Assembly: GCA_019056435.1 (NCBI GenBank)
Contig: CP077641.1
Span: forward strand, 4,216,001 to 4,280,000
DNA from: Stutzerimonas stutzeri
GTDB taxonomy: Bacteria; Pseudomonadota; Gammaproteobacteria; Pseudomonadales; Pseudomonadaceae
Direction: 5' to 3'
DNA length: 64,000 bases
Position numbers and translations under genes: made by a program. Shown in pieces: positions 51,862 through 62,383 of the stretch. The notes under the pieces were generated by a model, which was not told where the DNA came from, did no database searches, and worked only from the letters and a program-made list of their open reading frames with translations. Numbering within the stretch: the first letter of the stretch is position 1; each line of letters begins with the position of its first letter.

Positions 51862-54800
51862 ATGTCGCTGTCTGGCGGGCTGATCGCATTCGTCGCCCTC
51901 ACTTATATGGCCGTCCTGTTCGCCATCGCCTTCTATGGCGATCGCCATCGCGGGCAGATGTCGCCGCGCGTTCGCGCCTGGGTCTACAGCCTCTCGCTGG
52001 CGGTCTATTGCACCAGCTGGACATTCTTCGGCGCGGTGGGCCAGGCCGCCGAGCAGCTCTGGTCGTTCCTGCCCATCTACCTCGGCCCGATCCTGCTGAT
52101 GCTGCTGGCGCCCCAGGTCATCCAGAAGATGATCATGATCAGCAAACAGGAGAACATCACCTCCATTGCCGACTTCATCGCCGCCCGCTACGGCAAATCG
52201 CAGCTGCTGGCGGTGGTGGTGACGCTGATCTGCCTGGTCGGCGTGCTCCCCTACATCGCCCTGCAGCTCAAGGGTATCGTCCTGGGCGTGAACCTGCTGA
52301 TCGGCAACCACAGCGAGGCGGAAGCCGGCTCAGGTGCACAGGACACCGCACTGATCGTGTCGATGGTGCTGGCGCTGTTCACCGTGCTGTTCGGCACCCG
52401 CAACCTGGACGTGACCGAACACCACCGTGGCATGGTGCTGGCCATCGCCTTCGAGTCGCTGGTCAAGCTGCTGGCGTTTCTCGCGGTCGGCGCGTTCGTC
52501 ACCTTCGGCCTGTATGACGGCTTCGGCGACCTGTTCAATCGCGCCCACGATGCCCCGGAGCTGGCCTCGTTCTGGGAAGAAACGGTCAACTGGCCTGCCA
52601 TGCTGGTGCAGACGACCGTTGCGTTGATGGCCATCGTCTGCCTGCCGCGGCAGTTCCACGTCACGGTGGTGGAAAACATCGAGCCGCGCGATTTCCGCCT
52701 CGCACGCTGGGTGTTCCCGCTCTACCTGGTCCTGGCCGCGGTGTTCGTCATTCCCATCGCGCTGGCCGGACAGATGCTGCTTCCCAGCGGAATCAGCCCC
52801 GATTCCTTCGTCATCAGCCTGCCGCTCGCCGAATCCCATCCGGCGCTGGCGCTGCTCGCCTTCATCGGTGGCGCCTCGGCGGCGACCGGGATGGTCATCG
52901 TCGCCAGCGTCGCCCTCTCGACCATGGTGTCCAACGACATGCTGTTGCCCTGGCTGCTGCGCCGCAAAGAAGCCGAGCAGCCCTTCGAGGTGTTCCGCCA
53001 CTGGATGCTCTCGGTGCGCCGGATCAGCATCGTCGCGATCCTGCTGCTGGCCTATGTCAGCTACCGCCTGCTCGGCCCCAGCGCGAGCCTGGCGACCATC
53101 GGCCAGATCGCCTTCGCCGCCCTCACCCAGCTCGCCCCGGCCATGGTCGGCGCGTTGTACTGGAAGCAGGCCAACCGCCGCGGCGTCTTTGCCGGGCTGA
53201 CAGCCGGCGCGCTGATCTGGGTGTACACACTGATCCTGCCATTGCTCGGCTGGCCACTGGAGATGTTCCCCGGCCTGCAGTGGATGTACACCACCGAGCT
53301 GCCGTTCAACACCAGCGCCCTGACCCTGGGCGTCACCCTCTCGCTGGTAGGCAACGCGACGCTCTTCTTCTGGGTCTCGATCCTGTCGCAGACGCGGGTT
53401 GCCGAGCACTGGCAGGCCAGCCGTTTCATCGGCCAGGAAATCCATCCGACGGCCGGCGCCCGGCGCCTGCTCGCGGTCCAGGTCGAGGACCTGCTCTCGC
53501 TGGCGTCACGTTTCGTCGGCGCCGAACGGGCCGAGTTGAGCTTCCAGCGCTTCGCCCGTCGTCACGGCCATGACTACTCGCCCAGGCAGCAGGCCGACGG
53601 CCAGTGGATTGCCCACACCGAGCGCCTGCTGGCCGGCGTGCTCGGCGCCTCGTCCACGCGCGCGGTGGTCAAGGCGGCGCTGGAAGGTCGCGACATGCAG
53701 GTCGACGACGTGGTGCGCATCGTCGGTGAAGCCTCCGAAGTGCTGCAGTTCAACCGCGCGCTGCTGCAGGGCGCCATCGAGAACATCACCCAGGGCATCA
53801 GCGTGGTCGACCAGTCGCTGCGGCTGGTGGCCTGGAACCATCGTTACCTGGAGATGTTCGAGTACCCCGAAGGCCTGGTGTACATCGGTCGCCCCATCGC
53901 CGACATCATCCGCTACAACGCCGAACGCGGCCTCTGCGGCCCGGGCAATGCGGATACGCACGTCGCCAAGCGCCTGTACTGGATGCGCCAGGGCCGCGCG
54001 CACACCTCCGAGCGTACCTTCCCCAACGGGCGGGTGGTCGAGCTGATCGGCAACCCGATGCCCGGCGGCGGCTTCGTCATGAGCTTCAGCGACATCACCG
54101 CCTACCGCGAGGCCGAGCGCGCCCTGAAGGATGCCAACGAGGCCTGGAGCAACGTGTCAGCGAGCGCACCCAGGAGCTGTCCGAGCTGAACAAGGCGCTG
54201 ACGGCTGCCAAGAGCACCGCCGAGGCGGCGAACCAATCCAAGACACGCTTTCTCGCCGCGGTCAGCCATGACCTGATGCAGCCGCTGAACGCTGCCCGCC
54301 TGTTCTCCGCCGCGCTGTCGCACCAGCATGATGCCCTGCCCCGCGAGGCCCAGGACCTGGTCCGCCATCTGGACAGCTCGCTGCGTTCGGCCGAAGACCT
54401 GATTTCCGACTTGCTGGATATCTCGCGGCTGGAAAATGGCCGCATCACACCGGAGCGCAATCCCTTCCCACTGTCGAACCTGTTCGACACCCTGAGCACC
54501 GAATTCACCGTACTGGCCGCCGAGCAAGGGGTGGACTTCAGGGTGCACGGCAGCCGCCTGCGGGTGGACAGCGACATCCGTCTGCTGCGTCGGGTCCTGC
54601 AAAACTTCCTGACCAACGCCTTCCGCTATGCCAAGGGTCGGGTGGTGCTCGGGGTGCGCCGCCAGGGCGATTCGCTGCGCCTGGAAGTCTGGGATCGCGG
54701 TCCCGGCATCGCCGAGGACAAACTGCGCGTGATCTTCGAGGAATTCAAACGCCTGGATAGCCACCAGACCCGTGCCGAGAAGGGCCTGGGCCTGGGCCTG

Positions 54801-55328
54801 GCGATCGCCGACGGCTTCTGCCAGGTGCTCGACCATCCGCTGTCGGTACGTTCCTGGCCCGGCAAGGGCAGCGTGTTCAGCGTGACCGTACCGATCGCCA
54901 GCCAGGTGTCCCGGCCGAAGCCGAAGGGCAAGCACGAGACCCAGCCGACGGCGCTGACCGGCGTCCAGGTGCTGTGCATCGACAACGAGGACAGCATCCT
55001 GGTGGGCATGAACAGCCTGCTGTCGCGGTGGGGCTGCCAGGTCTGGACCGCCAGCAACCGGGCCGAATGCGAGGCGCTGCTGCGCGAGGACGTGCGTCCG
55101 CAGCTGGTGTTGGTCGACTACCACCTCGACCACGGCGAGACCGGTTCCGACCTGATGGCCTGGCTGCGTACCCGCCTGGGCGAACCCATCCCCGGCGTGG
55201 TGATCAGCGCCGATGGACGTCCGGAGCTGATCGCGGCGATCCATGCCACCGGGCTGGATTTTCTCGCCAAACCGGTCAAACCCGCTGCCCTGCGCGCACT
55301 CATGAGCCGTCACGTGCCGCTGCACTGA
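51862..55328 (+). CDS. CrbS/MxtR-type hybrid sensor kinase with sodium-symporter domain (frameshifted)
   Basis: About 1155 residues. Residues 1-510 form a 13-helix SSS/PutP-like transporter domain. A linker (STAC-like) and PAS region follow, then a histidine kinase (H box AAVSHDLMQPLNAARL; N box LQNFLTNAFRYA; G boxes DRGPGIAED, GLGLGLAI) and a receiver with phospho-Asp in LVLVDYHLD. This is the layout of CrbS/MxtR, which controls acetate use through CrbR. The frame breaks near 54150 (one base missing); repaired it reads RVSERTQELSELNKALTAAK. As written the kinase is detached. Confidence 0.87.
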
Positions 55329-55413
55329 ACCGAGCGCGGCTTGCCCCACCGCAAGCCAGGCGTTCAGCGCAACGGCTAGACTCAAGGCTGTCAAAGCACC
55401 AGGCGTTACACCC

Positions 55414-56658
55414 ATGACCCTCGACACCTTGCTGAGTCTCGCCACGGCCCTTGGCGTGGGCTTGCTCATCGGCACCGAGCGCAGCTGGAGCAGCCGCGAC
55501 AATCGTGACGAAGAGCTGGCCGGCATCCGTACGTTCGGGCTGAGCGGCCTGTTCGGCGGCTTGGCGGCACTGATGGCCGGCGAATACGGCGTAGCGGCCT
55601 GGATTGCCCTATTCCTGGCGCTGGCGCTGCTGGTCGTGGCCGGCTATGTGGTGGAGTCGCGTTACAGCGCCGACCATGGCATGACCACCGAGGTCGCGCT
55701 GCTGCTCACCTTCCTGCTCGGCAGCCTGGCGATCGCCGAGAGCCGCTTGCTGGCCGCCTCGGTGGCCATCGTCGTCGCCCTGCTGCTCAACCTGAAGGCA
55801 CGCCTGCACAGCGCGCTGAACCGGCTCAGCGAAGCGGAACTGGGCGGTGCGCTCAAGCTGCTGTTCATCTCCGTGGTGCTGCTGCCGGCGCTCCCCGACC
55901 AGGGCTTCGGGCCCTGGCAGGCGTTCAATCCCTACACGACCTGGTGGATGGTGGTCCTGATCGCCGGGATCGGCTTCGCGGCCTACGTCGCCATCCGCCT
56001 GTTCGGCACACGCCATGGCCTGCTGGTTACGGCACTGCTCGGCGGCATCGTGTCGTCCACGGCAATGACCATCACCCTGGCCCGGCTGGACGCGAAGAAG
56101 CTGCGTCCGGCCCTGGCCGCGGGGCTGCTGGCCACCTCGGCGCTGATGTTTCCGAGAGTGCTGCTGGAGGTCGGTGTGGTCAATCGCGGGCTGCTGCCTG
56201 CCTTGCTCGCGCCCATGCTGACGGCCGGACTGATCTATGCCGCCGGTGCGCTGTTCTACTACATGCGCGCCGCCCAGCGGCCGGAAAACCCGGCCGAGCC
56301 ACCGCTGAAGAATCCGTTCGAGCTCGGGCCGGCGTTGCGCTTTGCCGGCCTGCTGGTGGTGATCCTCTTCCTCGTCGAGGCCGGACAGCGTCTGCTTGGC
56401 GATACGGGCGTCTATCTGGTGTCGCTGCTGTCCGGGCTGACCGACGTCGATGCGATCACCCTGTCACTGTCCAGCAGCGCGCACACCGACCTGAGCCAAT
56501 CCGTCGCGGTGCGCGGCATCTTTCTCGCGGCGCTGAGCAACAGTCTGGTCAAGGCCGGCCTGATACTCGCCATTGGTGGCCGCGCGCTGGCCACGCTCAC
56601 GCTACCGTTCATGCTGGGCGGCCTGCTGGCCGGCCTGGTCGTGCTCTGGGTGGTCTGA
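55414..56658 (+). CDS. MgtC/SapB and DUF4010 membrane protein
   Basis: A 414-residue protein with about a dozen helices. The N-terminal third is MgtC/SapB-like (ALGVGLLIGTERSWSSRD, GIRTFGLSGLFGGLAAL). The rest is DUF4010 (GLLVTALLGGIVSSTAMTITLAR). Function unknown; MgtC itself affects the membrane ATP synthase and magnesium adaptation. Stands alone, divergent from nothing and convergent with rmuC, seven bases apart. Confidence 0.85.
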   Translation: MTLDTLLSLATALGVGLLIGTERSWSSRDNRDEELAGIRTFGLSGLFGGLAALMAGEYGVAAWIALFLALALLVVAGYVVESRYSADHGMTTEVALLLTFLLGSLAIAESRLLAASVAIVVALLLNLKARLHSALNRLSEAELGGALKLLFISVVLLPALPDQGFGPWQAFNPYTTWWMVVLIAGIGFAAYVAIRLFGTRHGLLVTALLGGIVSSTAMTITLARLDAKKLRPALAAGLLATSALMFPRVLLEVGVVNRGLLPALLAPMLTAGLIYAAGALFYYMRAAQRPENPAEPPLKNPFELGPALRFAGLLVVILFLVEAGQRLLGDTGVYLVSLLSGLTDVDAITLSLSSSAHTDLSQSVAVRGIFLAALSNSLVKAGLILAIGGRALATLTLPFMLGGLLAGLVVLWVV

Positions 56659-56665
56659 TCGGGCG

Positions 56666-58141
56666 TCAGTCTTCGGCGGCCTCGATCGGGCTATCGGCCC
56701 CGGCGCGCTCCAACCAATCGGCCGGCAGGCGCTTGCTGGCCCTGGCGCCCAGCAACTTGAGCTGTTCGGCACGAGCGACCAGGTTGCCGCGCCCGTCGGT
56801 GAGCTTGTTACGTGCCCCGGCGAACGCCTTGTCCAGCTGCTGCAAGCGCGAGCCGATCTCGTCGAGGTCCTGGATGAAGGCGGCGAACTTGTCGTAGAGC
56901 GCCCCGGCCCGTTCGGCGATTTCGCGAGCGTTCTGGCTCTGTCGCTCCTGCCGCCAGAGGCTGTCGATCACCCGCAGCGTCGCCAGCAGGGTGGTCGGGC
57001 TGACGATCACGATGTGCCGGGCGTAGGCCTCCTGGAACAGCTCCGGGTCGGCCTGCAGCGCCGCGGCAAAGGCCGCCTCGATGGGCACGAAGAGCAGCAC
57101 GAAATCCAGGCTCTGCAAGCCTTCGAGGCGCTGGTAATCCTTGAGTGACAAGCCCTTGAGATGATTACGCAGCGACAGCACGTGCTGCTTGAGGGCCAGC
57201 GCGCGACTACCGTCGTCCTCGGCGCAGGTCAGCGCCTGATAGGCCGTCAGGCTGACCTTGGCATCGACCACCACCTGCTTGTCGCCGGGCAGCTGGATCA
57301 GCACGTCGGGCTGGAAGCGCTGACCGTCCGGGCTCTTGAGGCTGACCTGCGTGTGGTACTCGCGTCCTCTCTCCAGTCCGGCATGCTCGAGCACCCGTTC
57401 GAGAATCAGTTCGCCCCAGTTGCCCTGCGTTTTCTGCCCCTGCAGGGCGCGAGTCAGATTGGTCGCCTCATCGCCGAGGCGCTGGTTGAGCTGCTGCAGC
57501 CGCTCGAGCTCCCTGGCCAGTGAGAAACGCTCGCGCGCCTCGTTCTGATAGCTCTCCTCGACGCGCTTTTCGAACGACTGGATACGCTCCTTCAGCGGGT
57601 CGAGCAGTTGGCCGAGCCGTTCGTGATTGGCTTCGGCGAAGCGCTGCTCACGCTCCTCGAAGATCTTGCCGGCCAACTCGGCGAACTGTGCGCGCAATTC
57701 GTCGCGTGCGCCCTGCAGATCCGCCAGGCGCTGCTCATGGGTCTTCTGCTGTTCGCCGAGTTCGGCGCTGATCGCGGCGTGGGCGGCGCTCAGGGCGCGG
57801 AGTTCGGCCTGCTGGGCATCGCGCTCGGCCTGCAGATCATCGAGCTGGTCGCGGGTTTCCGCACGCTGGGCCTGCAGCCACTCGGTTTCCCGACGCAGCA
57901 CCGCAACCTCGGCCTGCAGCGACGCGCGGGCCTGCTGGAGATCGGCCTGTTCGAGCCGGCTGGTTTCAAGCTGGGCGCTGAGTCCTTCCTGCGCCAGCAG
58001 CGCCTGGCTGAGACGCTCGTCGAGCAGCGAGAGCTGGGCCTGCCGCTCGGACAGGCGTCGTTGCAACACGGCGGCGGCCGCGGCCAGCACGAGACAGAGA
58101 ATGCCAAGGCCAGCGGTCAGATAGAGGGGATCAAGGGGCAT
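56666..58141 (-). CDS. rmuC: DNA recombination protein RmuC
   Basis: A 491-residue protein: one N-terminal membrane helix (residues about 5-24), a long coiled coil (about 25-205) and a nuclease-like RmuC domain (GNWGELILERVLEHAGLERGREY, PDVLIQLPGDKQVVVDAKVSLTAY). It limits recombination at inverted repeats in E. coli. ATG 58141 is preferred; 58156 adds five residues. Confidence 0.93.
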   Translation of the reverse strand: MPLDPLYLTAGLGILCLVLAAAAAVLQRRLSERQAQLSLLDERLSQALLAQEGLSAQLETSRLEQADLQQARASLQAEVAVLRRETEWLQAQRAETRDQLDDLQAERDAQQAELRALSAAHAAISAELGEQQKTHEQRLADLQGARDELRAQFAELAGKIFEEREQRFAEANHERLGQLLDPLKERIQSFEKRVEESYQNEARERFSLARELERLQQLNQRLGDEATNLTRALQGQKTQGNWGELILERVLEHAGLERGREYHTQVSLKSPDGQRFQPDVLIQLPGDKQVVVDAKVSLTAYQALTCAEDDGSRALALKQHVLSLRNHLKGLSLKDYQRLEGLQSLDFVLLFVPIEAAFAAALQADPELFQEAYARHIVIVSPTTLLATLRVIDSLWRQERQSQNAREIAERAGALYDKFAAFIQDLDEIGSRLQQLDKAFAGARNKLTDGRGNLVARAEQLKLLGARASKRLPADWLERAGADSPIEAAED

Positions 58142-58209
58142 GGACGGCTCCGGCACAATTGCCGCGCAGTATAGCCAGCACGCCCCCTGCGGTCAGTCCG
58201 TGGCTGGCC

Positions 58210-58632
58210 CTAGCGCTTGGGCGGGAGGTGCTGGAGTATGCGTGACGCTTCGGTGGAGCCTTGGGCAGCGGCCTGCTCCAGCCAATGGCGGGCCTTCGCC
58301 AGCTCGCGGTGCTGGGGCTGGCAATACAGCTGCCCCAGCTCCAGTTGCGCCTGGCGATCGCCGGCGCGGGCAGCCTGGCGCAGCAGTTCGAAGCCGATGC
58401 GACGGTCGCGTTGACTGTCACAGTCATGGCAGAGCAGCCGTCCCAAGCGGCTCTGAGCTTCCACCACACCTTCGAGCGCCGGCTGCTTCAGCATACGACC
58501 GGCGATACGTTTGACACTCTTGGTCTGTCCTAGACGCTGGCTGTCCAGCAGCCACAGCGCCATGCGCATCGGCAGGCGCGCTGAAGAGGAATTGCTGTCG
58601 ACCGGAGTCGAAGCGAGAGGACGCGTTCTCAT
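58210..58632 (-). CDS. Sel1-repeat protein
   Basis: A protein of about 140 residues with two or three Sel1-like helical repeats (EAQSRLGRLLCHDC, IGFELLRQAARAGDRQAQLELGQLYCQ, KARHWLEQAAAQGSTEASRIL). Such repeats mediate protein contacts. No signal peptide. ATG 58632 or 58638. Partner unknown. Confidence 0.75.
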   Translation of the reverse strand: MRTRPLASTPVDSNSSSARLPMRMALWLLDSQRLGQTKSVKRIAGRMLKQPALEGVVEAQSRLGRLLCHDCDSQRDRRIGFELLRQAARAGDRQAQLELGQLYCQPQHRELAKARHWLEQAAAQGSTEASRILQHLPPKR

Positions 58633-58638
58633 GATCAC

Positions 58639-59106
58639 CGAAAGCTTCGGGGGACAAGGGCGCGCACTCTACTCCTTTTTTTCAGAGTTAAAGACTTGAA
58701 AAAATCCACGAAACGCGATCTGCATCACAACGGAAATTAATCCACAGAAGCTGTGGATAACTCAGTGGACAAACGGATGACAACCTCGCCAAGTGCCGAT
58801 GGTTAGTGGGTTGCGGTTAAACTGACGGTTTTTTCACCAACCTAAAAAGGCCTTATTTTTCAGTAAGTTAAATATATATATAGGCGCGCAAAGGCTTTGC
58901 GACACTTTGTCATAAGCGCTTGACACGCAGGGTGCAAGAATGTGCACAAGTTTGGCGCAACACCGCGCCAGGCGCCGTAACAAGCGGCTTTCATGCGGGT
59001 TTCGGGCTAATCCTGGGAACCTTTCGCCGGCTGGTCGGTCGCTCATCCGCGCCGTGACGGTGCACTTCGCCAATGGCTGTCGGAGCCTTATGCTTGAACG
59101 CCCGAC
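58639..59106. other. AT-rich spacer with a DnaA-box-like inverted repeat
   Basis: 468 bases, clearly richer in A and T than the rest. TCCACAG-AAG-CTGTGGA forms an inverted repeat (58741-58757) that contains the perfect DnaA box TGTGGATAA (58752-58760). A TTTTTT run, an A/T stretch (TTTTTCAG, AAATATATATATAGG near 58855-58885) and a TTGACA follow. No gene seen. It precedes ydbH. Confidence 0.5.
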
Positions 59107-61700
59107 ATGACGGAGCAAGCAATGGCTCGGCTGCGCCGCAACCTGCTGTTCAGCGCATCTGCGGTGCTTATGGCGCTGCTGCTGGTCGCACTCTTCGCCC
59201 ATCAGCGCTGGGTGCATTTCAAGCAGGCCCAGCACCTCGAAGTGGTCGAACTGGCCGGCCTGAGGCTTACGACGAACGGTATCGCCCTGCGACAACTTGT
59301 CCTGGTCCAGATGCAGCCCGACGGGACTCGCCTTGCGCTCGAAGCCGATGATCTGCGGCTCGAACTCGACGCCTGGTGGCGCCCGCTTCCCCTTCGCTCG
59401 CTCGAACTCACCGCGGCGCGAGTCAGCTGGCAGCCGGGGCGATCCGAAGCAACCGAGGAGGACGAACCGCCCAGCCTGCCAGAACCGGATGCGCTGCGGC
59501 AGTGGGCTACCTGGATCCCCCGCGAAGGCCGCATCGAACATATGGAGGTCACCCTGCCCTGCGTCCGCGGTCAATGCACGCAGGCAGGCACCCTCAACTG
59601 GCGGCACGCGGGCGAGCCGGTCTGGCCGGCGCGGCTGCATCTGGCGCTGTCACACGACGACCATCGGCTGGAGCTGATTGCCGAAGCCGCGGCGCAGGAT
59701 GGCGGCACCCAACTCGATGTCGACCTGCTGCTCGACGACCAACCACGCCTGACTTCACAGAACCGTTTCACCCCGCTTGAAGGGAAAACAGCCTGGCTCG
59801 GCTCGCTCAGCCTCTCGGCGTTGCCGGAGGCACCCTGGCTGCTGGAGTGGTTGGGCAACTGGCTGGCCGAGACGCCTGCGACCCTGCCCGAACTCCCCGA
59901 ACAGATGCGTCTTGGTGCCGGCTGGGAGCTGACCTTGGACACGCGCACCCTGCCGCAGGACTGGACGGCGCTGGCGGGCAACCTCAGGCTGTCAGCCAAC
60001 CTCCCCGCCCCCTGGCCTTTGGTGGGCATCGGCCAGGTACAGGGCCGGCTCGACCTCAGCGCCAAAGCGGAGAACGGCCTCTGGATACCGGTCGACCTCG
60101 CGGCCGATCTCGTCATGCGCCCGGAGCCCGAGCCATTTGCCGTCCTGCCGCCAGCGCTGCGCCCGAGCGCGGTCAGCTTGAAAATCACGCCAGTGACCGC
60201 GAGTACGCCCACGGCGGCGCTGCCATTCGACCTGCACCTGTCCACCAGCGGCCCGTCACCCCTCACGCTCGATGGCCGCGTCACGCTGCAGACCACAGCG
60301 CCGTACTTGGCCGAGCTGAACGCCCTGCACTTGACCCTGCGCAGTCCGAAGCTGACGAGCCCGCAATTCACCCTGAACGAGCTCGCCGCCGACCTGCGCC
60401 TGACTGGAACACTGTCGCCGCAGGCAGCGTCCCTCCGCCTGGACAAAGACTCGCGGCTGACACTGGGCAGCCTGCTGACACCGTCCGATGTCGACGCCCG
60501 CCGGCTGTCGGCGGACCTCGCTGGCACGACGATCGAGACCGGCTTCACGCCGGACGGATTGACGCAACTCGCGCTGAGCGGCACCCCCGGCTGAACCTCG
60601 GCGAGCTTCGGCATCCGGTGTTGCGCCCGCAGGGCTGGCAATGGAGCGGAACGCTGGTGGGTGACCGCTCCCGCGTCTCGCTGGACGGCCCACTGAGCAA
60701 CGACGCAGGGCTCAGCCTGCCGCTGTTGCTGGTGCAGGACTTGGCCGGCGGTACAACCCGCGTCGACGCGAAGCTGCCCGAACTCTTCCTGCGCGCCGGC
60801 AACCCGCTGGCCGACACGCTCACCGATTGGCCACGGGTGCTGACCCTGGGCACCGGGCGCTTGCAGGGCCAGCTGCAACTGCAGATTTCGAGCACCGGCA
60901 CGCCGACGGGGACGGCCACGCTCAGCGCCAAGGGCCTTGGTGGCATCTATGACCGGACCGAGCTGAGCGGGATGGACGCCGAACTGTCCCTTGCGCTGCA
61001 GGATGACCAGCTGCGCCTCGATGTGCCCGTGCTGAGCGTTCGCGAGGCCAATCCTGGTTTCACCTTCGGCCCTCTGCGCCTCGATGGCAGCTTCACCGGA
61101 CCGCTCGCGAACCTCGCCCAGGGCCGCCTGACCTGGCGGCTCGCCGAAGTTGGGTTGCTGGGCGGGCGGCTCTGGCTCGAGCCTGGCATAGCCGACCTCG
61201 CCGCGCCCACCCAACAGCTCGATGCGCACCTTCGCGGTCTGCAGTTACCGGCGCTGCTCGAAGCCTATCCGGCCGAAGGCCTCTCCGGCACCGGCGTGAT
61301 CGATGGCGAGATGCAGGTGATGCGCAGCGACACGGGCATCAGCATCGAACAGGGCTCGTTGAAAGCACGCGAGCCAGGTGGCGCGCTGCAGTTTCGTTCG
61401 GCGCAGATTCAGGCGCTGGGTCAGTCGAACCCGGCCATGCGTTTGGTGACCGAGGCGCTCGATGATTTTCACTACGACCTGCTCACCGGCGACGTGCACT
61501 ACTCGGCCGATGGCGCGCTGACCCTGGGCCTCAAGCTGCACGGCCGCAATCCGGCGCTCGAAGGCGGGCGGCCGATCAACTTTGCGATCAACCTGGAAGA
61601 AGACATCCCCGCCCTGCTGACCAGCCTGCAGCTCTCGGATCGCGTCAGCGAAACCATTCAGCGACGCGTGCAGGAGCGGCTAGGCCAGGAACGCAAATGA
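59107..61700 (+). CDS. ydbH: YdbH-family AsmA-like envelope protein (frameshifted)
   Basis: About 864 residues (E. coli YdbH has 879). One N-terminal helix (about 14-32) anchors a long beta-rich periplasmic part. YdbH, TamB and YhdP together carry phospholipid to the outer membrane. The frame breaks in the C5 run 60584-60588; adding one C reads LALSGTPRLNLGELRHPVL and runs on to 61700. The assignment is supported by the following ynbE and ydbL genes. The start may be ATG 59107 or ATG 59122. Confidence 0.87.
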
Positions 61701-61799
61701 GCACCGCGAGGCATTTTCGGCGTCGCGCGCCTCGAAGCGGTGGTTTTTCACCAAGCTGATGAGGCAAGGTAGCGCCTACCCGAACAGGAGAACCCCGCC

Positions 61800-61991
61800 A
61801 TGCGGTTGCGTCACATGATCAGCCTACTGGCGCTGGCCCTGCTGGCCAGTGCCTGTACCCCACGCGTCGAGTTGGCCGTGCCGAACGAGCCGATCAACAT
61901 CAACCTCAACGTGAAGATCGAGCACGAGATCTACATCAAGGTCGACAAGCAGCTCGATTCGATCATCAACGAAGACAGCGGACTCTTCTGA
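61800..61991 (+). CDS. ynbE: YnbE-family lipoprotein
   Basis: A 63-residue lipoprotein (lipobox ASAC, Cys at residue 19) with the conserved end VKIEHEIYIKVDKQLDSII. Partner of YdbH in the outer membrane in E. coli. CAGGAGA lies 11 bases before the ATG; ydbL follows after nine bases. Confidence 0.88.
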   Translation: MRLRHMISLLALALLASACTPRVELAVPNEPININLNVKIEHEIYIKVDKQLDSIINEDSGLF

Positions 61992-61999
61992 GGACTCCC

Positions 62000-62344
62000 A
62001 TGAAAAGCTATCTGAAACTCGGCACCCTGCTCATGGCCCTGTGCCTGGCGCTGCCCGCCGCGGCGATGTCCCTCAACGAAGCCATGGCTGCCCTTGGCCA
62101 GGCCAAGGCCAGCGGCCAGCTTGGCGAGAAGCCCGATGGCTACCTCGGTGTGGTCCAGGGCGGCGGTCAGGCCGAGGAAATTGCCAGCCAGATCAACCAG
62201 GCACGCCGTGCCGAATACCACCGCGTGGCGCAAAAGAACGGCATCAGCGTCGCCGACGTCGAAGCCATCGCCGGCAAGAAGGCCATCGAGAAGACCCCGC
62301 CTGGCCAGATCATCCAGCTCAACGGCAGCTGGGTTCGCAAGTAA
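62000..62344 (+). CDS. ydbL: YdbL-family periplasmic protein (DUF1318)
   Basis: A 114-residue exported protein (signal MKSYLKLGTLLMALCLALPAAA) with the YdbL features GEKPDGYLGVVQ, INQARRAEYHRVAQKNGISV and GSWVRK at the end. In E. coli it modulates the YdbH-YnbE pair. Last gene of the operon; a GAGACGG/CCGTCTC hairpin follows at 62353-62376. Confidence 0.9.
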   Translation: MKSYLKLGTLLMALCLALPAAAMSLNEAMAALGQAKASGQLGEKPDGYLGVVQGGGQAEEIASQINQARRAEYHRVAQKNGISVADVEAIAGKKAIEKTPPGQIIQLNGSWVRK

Positions 62345-62352
62345 TTCCAACC

Positions 62353-62376
62353 GAGACGGCCCGCCCGAGCCGTCTC
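62353..62376. terminator. Hairpin between ydbL and the cytochrome gene
   Basis: GAGACGG and CCGTCTC pair around a ten-base loop, between converging genes. No long T tract. Confidence 0.45.
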
Positions 62377-62383
62377 GACTCCC

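Noticed and set aside
58639-59106. Chromosomal replication origin
   Set aside because: Only one perfect DnaA box and no dnaA, dnaN, rpmH or gidA nearby.
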